Shown piece by piece: positions 15,072 to 22,635 of a stretch of DNA of 64,000 nucleotides. This DNA is from Saprospirales bacterium GYS_P2D. Lineage in GTDB: Bacteria; Bacteroidota; Bacteroidia; Chitinophagales; Saprospiraceae. The notes beneath the pieces are model-generated. The model searched no databases. It saw nothing but the letters and a program-made list of their open reading frames with translations, and was not told where the DNA came from. How positions within the stretch are numbered: position 1 is the stretch's first letter; the number at the start of each line of letters is the position of its first letter. The position numbers and the translations under genes were made by a program. Where the stretch lies: the NCBI GenBank assembly GCA_009833045.1, contig WUUP01000001.1, positions 675,586 to 739,585 of the forward strand, in the 5' to 3' direction.

Positions 15072-15248
15072 TCAAAAGAGATCTCTGAGGAATCCCTCTT
15101 GGTACTGTTCTTCTTTTGCAGCTCGGACATTGTGCTGATACTGAGGATTAAAAAAATGGTCGGTATATCGCTGCCATGCTTGGTCGACGGTGCTTGGGTC
15201 TTGTGCTCTGAGGTATTTTTTGAGTACGGAGTTTTGATACAGGCTCAT
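15072..15248 (-). pseudogene. N-terminal stub of an Eco57I-type (type IIG) restriction-modification gene
   Basis: 58 codons from ATG 15248: SLYQNSVLKKYLRAQDPS, then WQRYTDHFFNP and KEEQYQEGFLRDLF, then TGA. This is the standard start of Eco57I-like combined restriction-methyltransferases, which normally continue with LGYTLNP-type sequence for about 1000 residues. The nuclease and methyltransferase parts are missing. An in-frame reading upstream to 15269 adds seven residues that lie in the repeat and is less likely. The first five codons are duplicated at 13596-13610. Confidence 0.7.
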
Positions 15249-15456
15249 TCGTGATGCTTGATTGAGCACTAAAAGTAAGAATCGCTACTGTAAATGCGGA
15301 GTATTGACTAAAAGCTTTTCAATGCTCAGAATCTTCTTATTACCCAAAATAAATGTAGTGGTTTATCTCAGATCATCACTCGACATCCTTCACACACCTG
15401 CAGCCTGTATGATTGAGACCGGTATCGGCGGTGCTGCCCATACGTCGGGCATTGCG
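15234..15456. repeat. Direct repeat copy B (FGE 3' end, spacer, start of Eco57I-type stub)
   Basis: Partner of 13596-13819, offset by about 1.64 kb. In this copy the FGE gene end is continuous with its full gene, and MSLYQ continues into the Eco57I-type stub. Between the copies lie 1.4 kb holding the body of that stub, the RhuM stub and RhuM-Doc. The arrangement suggests tandem duplication or recombination-mediated insertion at the FGE 3' end. Confidence 0.85.
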
Positions 15457-16410
15457 ATAGCCCGAGCAGTAGTCATCATTGCAGAGGAATGAGCCTCCTC
15501 GTATGATGCGCTCTTGGGCATAGGGATTCATGGGATTATATCCTTGATCAGGCACCGACTGACTATTGGCCGTGTCTGACTTTTTACCATAATAGCTCAC
15601 GTCAAATAAATCTTGACACCACTCCCAGACATTGCCACTCATATCGTAGAGACCATATCCATTAGCTGGGTAAGACTTGACGGGTGCTGTGAGCAGATAG
15701 CCATCATTTTTGGTATTGACATGAGGGAATAGACCCTGATAGAAGTTGGCTTTAGGCGGTCCATCATTGACATCCTCATCTCCCCATGGATAGACCATAT
15801 CCTCGAGTCCGCCTCGAGCGGCCCACTCCCACTCTGACTCTGTCGGGAGCCGCTTGCCTGCCCATCTACAGTAGGCGTCAGCATCCTCCCATGAGATCTG
15901 TACTGCGGGATGATCCATGATATCGGCTATGCTGGACGCTGGGCCCAATGGATGCTGCCAGTTGGCCCCTATCGTCCATGTCCACCATTGAGCGGGATTA
16001 TTGAGCGGCACCGCTCCTGTAGTCGGAGTGAATACTAAGGCTCCCGGCATCAATACGCTGTCTGGTGGTCGAGGTGTGCCTGGTGGCACTTGCTTCTTGA
16101 GCTCCTCCCAGTCCAGCGCTCGCTCCGCTACTGTCTCATAGCCAGTCTCTGCGACGAATGCAGAAAACTGCTCATTAGTCACTTCTGTCTCATCCATGAA
16201 AAATGGATAGATCTCCACATCGTGCTTGGGATACTCATTTTGATCGGCTTGATCATTATCTCCGCCCATATGGAGAGTCCCTGCAGGGATATACACCATA
16301 CCCTCAGGAGCCGGCTCGGTAGGTAGGGTTGATTGAGTATTTTGCTTTGCATCTTGACAGCTGACCAGCAAGATGATCCCCAACATAGAGAAGAATAAGA
16401 TTGACTTCAT
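15376..16410 (-). CDS. Formylglycine-generating-enzyme (SUMF1) family lipoprotein
   Basis: 344 residues; the lipobox ILLVSC places the lipid Cys at 18. The FGE-sulfatase domain fills about 35-342: GMVYIPAGTLHMGG, FFMDETEVTNEQF, HPAVQISWEDADAYCRWAGKRLPT in two stretches, GNVWEWC, and RGGSFLCNDDYC. Cys310 and Cys315 correspond to the Cys pair of human FGE (336 and 341), so copper-dependent oxidase activity on sulfatase Cys is plausible; many bacterial relatives lack this pair. No sulfatase gene is in the window. A signal peptide indicates action outside the cytoplasm, which is odd for a sulfatase-maturing enzyme, so another substrate is possible. Confidence 0.85.
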   Translation of the reverse strand: MKSILFFSMLGIILLVSCQDAKQNTQSTLPTEPAPEGMVYIPAGTLHMGGDNDQADQNEYPKHDVEIYPFFMDETEVTNEQFSAFVAETGYETVAERALDWEELKKQVPPGTPRPPDSVLMPGALVFTPTTGAVPLNNPAQWWTWTIGANWQHPLGPASSIADIMDHPAVQISWEDADAYCRWAGKRLPTESEWEWAARGGLEDMVYPWGDEDVNDGPPKANFYQGLFPHVNTKNDGYLLTAPVKSYPANGYGLYDMSGNVWEWCQDLFDVSYYGKKSDTANSQSVPDQGYNPMNPYAQERIIRGGSFLCNDDYCSGYRNARRMGSTADTGLNHTGCRCVKDVE

Positions 16411-16431
16411 ATCATCGCAAGGTAAAAAGGA

Positions 16432-17124
16432 TTAAAGAGAAGTGAAATCCAAAAGTCGAGCGGTATCCAAGAAAGGTACAGAGTACGGAGCTATGAATAT
16501 CATCCTCTCTCCACTGCTGGGATGATCGATCTCCAGCTCTCGAGCATGAAGCATCATAGTCGTCATCCCCCATCTTTCTTTGAATAAGCGATTTTGCTTA
16601 TTGCACCCATGGGGCCGATCTGCGATGATCGGATGCCTCAGGTGAGCCAGGTGCCGGCGTATCTGATGAGTGCGACCTGTCTTGGGCATGGCCTCCACTA
16701 TCGAGTATCTCGAGGTGGCATGTTTGCCGAAAGGCACTACGATCTCAGTCTGATCGATGAGCCTAAAGTCTGTGATAGCTTCCTTCATATTGCCTCTATC
16801 ATTAGCCAGTGCATAGTCTAAGCTAATGGGTACGGCAGGAAAATAGCCTCTGACTATGGCTCTATACTTTTTACAGACAGTGCGATTTGTCAACTGTAGA
16901 GTAAGACTTTGTGCTGCCTCTTTAGTCAGGCCAAAAACCATAGCTCCTGCTGTCTTACGATCGAGACGATGGACCGGATAAACATATTGATCGATCTTAT
17001 CTCGTAGTAGCTGCACGAGAAACTCCTCGGCATCCGCCGCTATCTTCGATCTATGCACTAATAGCCCATGCGGCTTATTCACCACTATGATGTGATCGTC
17101 TTGATGGAGGATGGCTATCTCCAT
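16432..17124 (-). CDS. truC: tRNA pseudouridine synthase, TruC-like (RluA family)
   Basis: 230 residues. The catalytic HRLDRKTAG contains Asp55; it is preceded by IIVVNKPHGLLVHRS and followed by the family motifs MPKTGRTHQIRRHLAHL and HPIIADRPHG. The short length and absence of an S4 domain fit TruC, which makes pseudouridine-65 in tRNA. The -GCNKQNRLFKERWG stretch is also TruC-like. It lies 21 bases upstream of the FGE gene on the same strand, though the two functions are unrelated. Confidence 0.85.
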   Translation of the reverse strand: MEIAILHQDDHIIVVNKPHGLLVHRSKIAADAEEFLVQLLRDKIDQYVYPVHRLDRKTAGAMVFGLTKEAAQSLTLQLTNRTVCKKYRAIVRGYFPAVPISLDYALANDRGNMKEAITDFRLIDQTEIVVPFGKHATSRYSIVEAMPKTGRTHQIRRHLAHLRHPIIADRPHGCNKQNRLFKERWGMTTMMLHARELEIDHPSSGERMIFIAPYSVPFLDTARLLDFTSL

Positions 17125-17228
17125 CCAACTAAAAACTTAGTGTTTTCACTACCTATCTGGAGGTGAATAGTATCCAATATTTGCATCCTTCGTCTCAATA
17201 TCAATTGATAACTAAATTTTAATCAAAT

Positions 17229-17444
17229 ATGAAGATATTATTAATGACCTGTGTCATAGCCCTGACAATTCTGTCTGCCTGCGGCTCTTCAAACAGCTCA
17301 CAATCTGCTGATAATCAACAGAATAACAGGGTAGAATCACAAATGACTGATGATATCATAGCCATCGATAAAGAAAGTACCGAACTGGACTCAATCAATG
17401 CCGAGATAGACAGTCTAATGAAGGACATTGATGCAAATCAGTAA
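17229..17444 (+). CDS. Small lipoprotein (71 aa)
   Basis: The signal ALTILSAC gives a lipobox Cys at 18, followed by a Ser/Gln/Asn-rich linker and an acidic helix (ESTELDSINAEIDSLMKDI). It resembles small helical lipoproteins of the outer membrane, but no family is recognised. An AATATTTGC sequence about 46 bases upstream resembles the Bacteroidota -7 element. It ends 52 bases before the next start. Confidence 0.6.
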   Translation: MKILLMTCVIALTILSACGSSNSSQSADNQQNNRVESQMTDDIIAIDKESTELDSINAEIDSLMKDIDANQ

Positions 17445-17496
17445 AACCCACGTCCTAATAACAAATCAAATTTTCAAAACTATAAACTTGAAAAAA

Positions 17497-18186
17497 ATGA
17501 AAAAGAGCAAATTGAACATGAAAGTATTAGCAATGATGATGATGGCTTTTTCTATCAGTTTCTCTGTGAGTGCGCAGAGTGGCAAAGGCCAAGCTAAGAA
17601 GGAAGAAAAAATGGCCCTAAAAGAGTCTAAAAAAGCGGACCGTGAAGTCAGAAAGGCTGAAATGGCCGCTCATAAAGAAGAAGTAAAGGCCATCGAAGAA
17701 AACGCAAATCTCTCTGAAGAAGAAAAAGAAACTCTAATCAAAGAGAAAAAAGAAGAGTGGAGAGCCAATAAAGCAGATGCCAAAGGGAAATCTGAAGGCA
17801 AAGCCATGAAGAAAGAGTATAGAGAAGAAATCAAAGCTCAGCGCCAAGCTATAGAAAATGATGAATCTCTCAGTGACGAAGAAAAAGAAGAAAAGATCAA
17901 GGCTCTGAATAAAGAGGCTAAGTCTAAAAGAGAAGAGTATCGATCTATGAAAAAAGAGCAGCTCTCTAAAGTCAAAGCTGAAAAGCAGCAAGAGATAAAG
18001 TCCAAGCGAGAACTGTCAAAAGAGAAAGCAAAAAATGCAAAATCTCAACTTGATAGAGCCGAGGCAGCGCTCAACAAGCAACTCGAAAATGGCAAAATCA
18101 CTCAAGATGCCTATGATCAAAGAATGACGAAAATCAATATGGTAAAAGAGCGCATTGGCCAACTGGAAAAGAAGATCAAAGAATAA
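17497..18186 (+). CDS. Secreted charged coiled-coil protein
   Basis: 229 residues from ATG 17497; a longer reading from 17428 adds 23 residues that overlap the preceding gene. The signal peptide MKVLAMMMMAFSISFSVSAQ is followed by a nearly uninterrupted Lys/Glu/Ala-rich coiled coil (KKADREVRKAEMAAHKEEV, LSDEEKEEKIKALNKEAKSK). Repeated LSEEEKE-type units occur near 70 and 115. The pattern recalls periplasmic chaperone-like or stress proteins. A strong terminator separates it from the Hsp20 genes, so any link to them is only by position. Confidence 0.65.
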   Translation: MKKSKLNMKVLAMMMMAFSISFSVSAQSGKGQAKKEEKMALKESKKADREVRKAEMAAHKEEVKAIEENANLSEEEKETLIKEKKEEWRANKADAKGKSEGKAMKKEYREEIKAQRQAIENDESLSDEEKEEKIKALNKEAKSKREEYRSMKKEQLSKVKAEKQQEIKSKRELSKEKAKNAKSQLDRAEAALNKQLENGKITQDAYDQRMTKINMVKERIGQLEKKIKE

Positions 18187-18220
18187 GATCAAACTTTTAA
18201 ACCCAGTAATTTAATCCAAA

Positions 18221-18258
18221 AATAGGATTGCTTCTTGAGAAGCAATCCTATTTTTTTT
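18221..18258 (+). terminator. Strong intrinsic terminator after the coiled-coil gene
   Basis: AATAGGATTGCTTC pairs perfectly with GAAGCAATCCTATT (14 bp) around the loop TTGA, followed by a T run. It lies 35 bases past the stop at 18186. Confidence 0.92.
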
Positions 18259-18271
18259 ATGCTTTATATGT

Positions 18272-18313
18272 CATTTTGTCATTGTCATTTCAAAATAAGC
18301 TGCCATTTTGTCA
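18272..18313 (+). promoter_or_regulatory. Repeated CATTTTGTCA, possible activator sites for the Hsp20 operon
   Basis: CATTTTGTCA occurs at 18272-18281 and 18304-18313, 32 bases apart, close to three helical turns. Both copies lie about 55 to 95 bases upstream of the sigma-54-like element. This is the place where bacterial enhancer-binding proteins normally bind. The assignment is inference. Confidence 0.4.
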
Positions 18314-18367
18314 ACTTGGGTTGCGCTTTACTGACACTTTTTCTTTCAAAACACTCATTTTTTGGCA

Positions 18368-18383
18368 TGGCACAGCACTTGAT
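18368..18383 (+). promoter_or_regulatory. Possible sigma-54 promoter of the Hsp20 operon
   Basis: TGGCACAGCACTTGAT fits the sigma-54 consensus TGGCACR-N4-TTGCW at all fixed positions except the C of the -12 GC, which is A here. The spacing between the -24 GG and -12 G is exact. Transcription would start near 18394, about 27 bases before the first Hsp20 ATG. No sigma-54 or activator gene is in the window. Confidence 0.45.
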
Positions 18384-18420
18384 CTATAGGAGAGCGTAAG
18401 ATTTGATCTAAAAAACAATC

Positions 18421-18888
18421 ATGAATACAAAAACATATAATAAGATGACACACACAAGAAACCCAAGAAGACAAGTGACCTATACTCCTCACTTTGGCAA
18501 TTTGATCAATGAATTTTTCAATACCGCTGTGGGAGATGTAGTCCAAAAAGCAGACAACAAACACTACACTAATCCTGCCGTCAACGTCATCGAGCACGAA
18601 GACAAAGTAGAGCTCCAAGTAGCACTACCAGGATACGGACGTGATGATGTCAATATCATCGTAGATGAAGACATCCTCAAACTTGAAAGCAAAGAGAAAG
18701 AGGCTACCGAAGGCCAGTACCGTCTGCGAGAATTTAACTATGCAGGATTCAAGAAAAACTTCAGACTACCTGAGGACATCGACACGAATAAGGTAGAGGC
18801 AAAATTTGACCTCGGAATACTAACTGTGACACTCAGCAAGAAGGAAGAAGCGATCCCTCAGCCACCGAGACAGATCACCATACAGTAA
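18421..18888 (+). CDS. Hsp20-family small heat shock protein (first copy)
   Basis: 155 residues; an alternative ATG at 18445 would shorten it by eight. The alpha-crystallin domain spans about 50-145: PAVNVIEHEDKVELQVALPG, YGRDDVNIIVDEDILKLES, FNYAGFKKNFRLPEDID and FDLGILTVTLSK. The C-terminal I-x-I anchor (ITIQ) is at the end. Such proteins hold unfolded proteins for refolding. It is 40 bases before the second Hsp20 gene with no terminator, so they form an operon. Confidence 0.93.
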   Translation: MNTKTYNKMTHTRNPRRQVTYTPHFGNLINEFFNTAVGDVVQKADNKHYTNPAVNVIEHEDKVELQVALPGYGRDDVNIIVDEDILKLESKEKEATEGQYRLREFNYAGFKKNFRLPEDIDTNKVEAKFDLGILTVTLSKKEEAIPQPPRQITIQ

Positions 18889-18928
18889 GCACATTATTTT
18901 TCATTAACCATCATAAAATAACAGAACC

Positions 18929-19381
18929 ATGACTTTAGTAAAGTATAATCCATTCAGACCCTACAGACCAGCACCAGTCAACTCATTTATCGATGACTTT
19001 TTTGGTCGTAGCGTATCGGATTTTTTCGGGACAGAATTCACCAGTAGCACTCCCTCAGTAAACATTATCGAGAAAGATGATGTCTACAGTATAGAGGTGG
19101 CTGCGCCAGGATTAGCCAAAGACAGATTTAACATAGAGCTCGACAATGATAATCTGATCATCTCTGCCGAGCAAAAGGAAGAATCTGAAACTACGGACGA
19201 AAATGGGAAGTTCACTCGTAGAGAGTTTAACTATAGCAGCTTCAAGCGAAGTTTTCACCTATCCGATGAAATCGATAGAGAAAACATCAATGCCAGCTAT
19301 GACAATGGCGTACTCACTGTGACTGTTGCGAAAAAAGATGAAGCTATCAAGCAATCGCCAAAGACGATTGAGATAAAATAA
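18929..19381 (+). CDS. Hsp20-family small heat shock protein (second copy)
   Basis: 150 residues. N-terminal MTLVKYNPFRPYRP and FIDDFFGRSVSDFFG precede the alpha-crystallin domain (PSVNIIEKDDVYSIEVAAPG, FNYSSFKRSFHLSDEIDRE, YDNGVLTVTVAKK). The C-terminal TIEIK supplies the I-x-I anchor. It differs widely from the first copy in its N-terminal arm, so the two may form distinct or mixed oligomers. A terminator follows. Confidence 0.94.
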   Translation: MTLVKYNPFRPYRPAPVNSFIDDFFGRSVSDFFGTEFTSSTPSVNIIEKDDVYSIEVAAPGLAKDRFNIELDNDNLIISAEQKEESETTDENGKFTRREFNYSSFKRSFHLSDEIDRENINASYDNGVLTVTVAKKDEAIKQSPKTIEIK

Positions 19382-19411
19382 AGAACAGTATTTGCTAAGT
19401 GTTGCGATTAT

Positions 19412-19451
19412 GGCCCCTATCCCATCCGTGCCCGGGAAGGGGCCTTTTTAT
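19412..19451 (+). terminator. Terminator of the Hsp20 operon
   Basis: GGCCCC pairs with GGGGCC across a loop containing the smaller CCCGGG, followed by TTTTTATT. It lies 30 bases after the second Hsp20 stop and just before the 3' end of the opposing tryptophanase gene. Confidence 0.82.
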
Positions 19452-19456
19452 TATCG

Positions 19457-20836
19457 CTATCCTTTCTTTTCCAGCTCTACGGTGAAATGTCGCATGATCG
19501 GCGCCTCCCAACGGATCTGGTAGCCATGCTCGGCCTCATGGCGAGTATCATACACATTTTTGATCGCTACTGCGATGTACTCCATATGAGATAGACTATA
19601 GACTCGACGAGGGATCGTCAGACGGACCAGCTCCAGTCGAGGATATCGATCCAGCCCCGTATCGGGATCTCGATCAGCCAGTAGCGTACCGATCTCCACA
19701 CTACGGATACCAGAAGTGATATATAGCTCTACGGCTAATGACTGTGCTCGGTATTCTTCTTTAGGGATATTCGGCACGAACCGATCCGCATCGATATAGA
19801 TCGCATGTCCTCCAAAAGGCTGCTGCACTGGTATACCCATCTCGACTAATCGCTCTCCCAGATACTGCACCTGATAGATACGACTCTCCAGATAGTCATA
19901 CTCCGTCGACTCCATTAGACCCTGCGCCAAGGCTCCCATATCTCGTCCTGACATGCCGCCGTAGGTCACGAATCCTTCGTACATGATGTTGTAGGTGATG
20001 CAGGAGCGATAGATCTCCTCTGATCGCAGCGCTATAAAGCCTCCGATATTGACCAGTCCGTCCTTCTTAGCACTCATGGTCATACCATCTCCATAGGAGA
20101 ACATCTCATGCACGATCTGCTTGATACTATGATCGGTATACTCCTCCTCTCGAGTCTTGATGAAGTAAGCATTCTCCGCAAATCGAGCGGAGTCAAATAT
20201 CACCGGTATCTCGTAGCTGCCACAGAGCTCTGATACAGCCTTGATATTAGCCATGGACACTGGCTGCCCACCTGCAGAGTTGCAGGTCACCGTGATCAGT
20301 ACGAATGGTATACGCTCCACACCATAGGCATCAATGGTATCTTGGAGTTTAGCGATATCAATATTCCCTTTGAAAGGGTGTATCAGGGTGGTGTCAAATG
20401 CCTCGTCGATCGTACAGTCTACAGCTCTTGCTTTACGAAACTCGATATGCCCCTTAGTCGTATCAAAGTGTGCATTGCCAGGGATCACATCACCTTCTTT
20501 GACCGTAGCGGAGAAGAGAACATTCTCAGCAGCACGCCCCTGATGTGTGGGAATAAAGTATTCATAACCCGTGAGTCGCTGCACGGTGGTCTTGAGCTTC
20601 TCAAAAGAAGACGAGCCTGCATAGCTCTCATCTCCGAGCATCACTTCTGCCCACTGACGGTCAGACATAGCGCCTGTGCCAGAATCAGTCAGCAGATCGA
20701 TGATTACCTGATCACTTTTTAGGTTGAATAAATTATAATTAGCTGCTTTGATCCACTCTTTTCGCTGCTCGATAGTGGATCGATAGATGGGCTCGACCAT
20801 CTTTATTTTATAGGGTTCGATATAGGGTAAATCCAT
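19457..20836 (-). CDS. tnaA: Tryptophanase (tryptophan indole-lyase)
   Basis: 459 residues, the family length. PLP is bound by the second Lys of MSAKKDG (about residue 258). Other family blocks are IDLLTDSGTGAMSDRQWA, FIPTHQGRAAE, NSAGGQPVSMANIKA, SARFAENAYFIKTREEEY, and the ending LVRLTIPRRVYSLSHM. The SAKKD and VEIGTLLADRDPDTG blocks agree with tryptophanase more than with tyrosine phenol-lyase (SGKKDC). It splits Trp to indole, pyruvate and ammonia. No TnaC-like leader is visible in the 187-bp upstream gap, and no TnaB permease is adjacent. Confidence 0.88.
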   Translation of the reverse strand: MDLPYIEPYKIKMVEPIYRSTIEQRKEWIKAANYNLFNLKSDQVIIDLLTDSGTGAMSDRQWAEVMLGDESYAGSSSFEKLKTTVQRLTGYEYFIPTHQGRAAENVLFSATVKEGDVIPGNAHFDTTKGHIEFRKARAVDCTIDEAFDTTLIHPFKGNIDIAKLQDTIDAYGVERIPFVLITVTCNSAGGQPVSMANIKAVSELCGSYEIPVIFDSARFAENAYFIKTREEEYTDHSIKQIVHEMFSYGDGMTMSAKKDGLVNIGGFIALRSEEIYRSCITYNIMYEGFVTYGGMSGRDMGALAQGLMESTEYDYLESRIYQVQYLGERLVEMGIPVQQPFGGHAIYIDADRFVPNIPKEEYRAQSLAVELYITSGIRSVEIGTLLADRDPDTGLDRYPRLELVRLTIPRRVYSLSHMEYIAVAIKNVYDTRHEAEHGYQIRWEAPIMRHFTVELEKKG

Positions 20837-21023
20837 ACTTATTTAGCGTATTAGATTGATGAGATAATAGAATAATTAAGAAGATAGGTCACAGCAGATC
20901 GCTGTCACCAGAGTGATGAGACTATGAGCAGAATGAGTCTCTACGCTTGATATTGATATAGATGGTCATGATGGATACCTATCTGATTGATACAGCTAAG
21001 ATAAAGAGAAAAACAATAAAACG

Positions 21024-22541
21024 CTACAAGTCCGACTCAGCTATGATATGGATCTTATCATCAGAGATCACATAGTAGTACCCATCTCGATAGATCCAGT
21101 TTTGCGCATCCTCGATGATCGCTTTGATCTGACCCTCCTCATCGAGGATATAGCTGCTATGTCCATTTGAGTAGATGACGTCTTCGTTTGTGGTTATTCC
21201 TTTTATCACATAGACATCTTGATCTATACTATAGGATCCAGTAGGCTTGAGATCACTATCTAATCGGACCAGTCGATCATCATCGGCATGTATATAGAGT
21301 CCTTCTTCCTCGATAGCGCCAACATTCATAGGTTCAAATTCGCCATTCAATGGACTCTTTAGCAGAGCGCCATCATCGACGATACCGAGTACTTTCATCC
21401 CATTAGACCCATATGTACGATGTGCTCTGACCTCACCTGTATCAAGATTGATGATAGAGATCTGTCGATTATTAGTCAGGACTATCTCATCATTTCTGAG
21501 ATGATAGTCTCGGACAAATTTCAGCTGTTTTTCTGGTATTTCGATGTGCTTAATGATTTCCCCTGTCTGCTTATTGAGGAGTATGATTTGTGGCTCACCG
21601 TACTCCTTGTAATACATATTAGTAGAGTTGACATAGCCTGTATTGAGTAGCATCAGGTGGATCGCATCATACTCGACCAGATACGAAGTGCCTGCCTTGT
21701 CATAGGGCAAGGTCGTCCCCCAGAGCCTCTCCCCTTTTTCAGTGTACTTGACCACTCCAACATCGGTACTATAGTATAATGCATCTTCTTCGAGCCACAC
21801 ATTAGAGTTCATATTGTAGAGGACATTGACTGTCGTCCAAAAATTAAAATTCTCCTTACCTGATTTATCTTGATACTCCCAGAGCTTTCCCTTGCGATAA
21901 TCGATCACATGCAGACCTGAGGATGAGATCAGGAGCGTACTATCAGAGAGCGGCACGATATCTCTCCAGCCATACTTTGGCGATACTTTTTCTTCCCAGA
22001 GTGTTTTCCCTGTATTGACATCTATACCGACGAGGGTTGATTTCTTCTCATTCATGATCTTGGTATAGCCGATCGCCACATCTTTATGCCCAGCCACAAA
22101 AATGAGAGTTGCTTTAGTCTCCCAGTTTTCATTACCATCATCCAGATTAATATTGATTGACTTATAGGCTTTTCGCTCGATGAGCATATGATTCATATGA
22201 TCGACTATGGAGGTACTATAGTTGATATCACGTCTCCACTTGACTCGATTAGCATTCATATCGAGACACACGACCTGACCTTTGGGTTTGTAGTACTTCC
22301 CATTGCGCTTAGTCGGTCTGAGATGCACGATGAGTGACTGCCTCAGCGAGTCTATATACAGCCGGTATACCTTATCACTAAATTTTAAAGTCCGCCCTAT
22401 TATCTCCTCTCCGTCTGCCGTTTCACCCAGCACGACACCCTCAGAGATAGCGAAATTTACTTGTCCATTAGCGGTATTGGCTATAGCCAAAGAAACAAAA
22501 AGAAAAAAGCTGATAAATCTACAAATACCCATACCTCGCAC
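21024..22541 (-). CDS. Secreted PQQ-like beta-propeller protein
   Basis: 505 residues with a signal peptide (ISFFLFVSLAIANTANGQ). Repeated blade-like units follow: GQVVCLDMNANRVKWRRDIN, LVGIDVNTGKTLWEEKV, GVVKYTEKGERLWGT, QIILLNKQTGEIIKHIE, ISIINLDTGEVRAH. These are typical PQQ-like or BamB-like propeller blades. No dehydrogenase residues are seen, so it is probably a binding scaffold in the periplasm or on the outer membrane. The 95-bp gap to the next gene holds a terminator. Confidence 0.72.
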   Translation of the reverse strand: MRGMGICRFISFFLFVSLAIANTANGQVNFAISEGVVLGETADGEEIIGRTLKFSDKVYRLYIDSLRQSLIVHLRPTKRNGKYYKPKGQVVCLDMNANRVKWRRDINYSTSIVDHMNHMLIERKAYKSININLDDGNENWETKATLIFVAGHKDVAIGYTKIMNEKKSTLVGIDVNTGKTLWEEKVSPKYGWRDIVPLSDSTLLISSSGLHVIDYRKGKLWEYQDKSGKENFNFWTTVNVLYNMNSNVWLEEDALYYSTDVGVVKYTEKGERLWGTTLPYDKAGTSYLVEYDAIHLMLLNTGYVNSTNMYYKEYGEPQIILLNKQTGEIIKHIEIPEKQLKFVRDYHLRNDEIVLTNNRQISIINLDTGEVRAHRTYGSNGMKVLGIVDDGALLKSPLNGEFEPMNVGAIEEEGLYIHADDDRLVRLDSDLKPTGSYSIDQDVYVIKGITTNEDVIYSNGHSSYILDEEGQIKAIIEDAQNWIYRDGYYYVISDDKIHIIAESDL

Positions 22542-22565
22542 ATTTACTTAAACGATAATGCAAGA

Positions 22566-22601
22566 TAAACAAAAAAGTGCATGACATCGCTGCCATGCAC
22601 T
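22566..22601 (-). terminator. Terminator of the repeat lipoprotein gene (minus strand)
   Basis: AGTGCATG pairs with CATGCACT over a 10-base loop; read on the minus strand the stem is followed by TTTTT. It lies 35 bases after the lipoprotein stop at 22636. Confidence 0.8.
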
Positions 22602-22635
22602 CACCTAAAATATTGCTAACATTTATCTTCTACTC

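Noticed and set aside
17734-17991. Antisense open frame rich in Phe and Leu
   Set aside because: It is the mirror of the Lys/Glu-rich coiled-coil gene; codon bias alone keeps it open.
20837-21023. TnaC-type leader peptide before tryptophanase
   Set aside because: No short frame with the expected Trp and Pro residues was found in the 187-bp gap.
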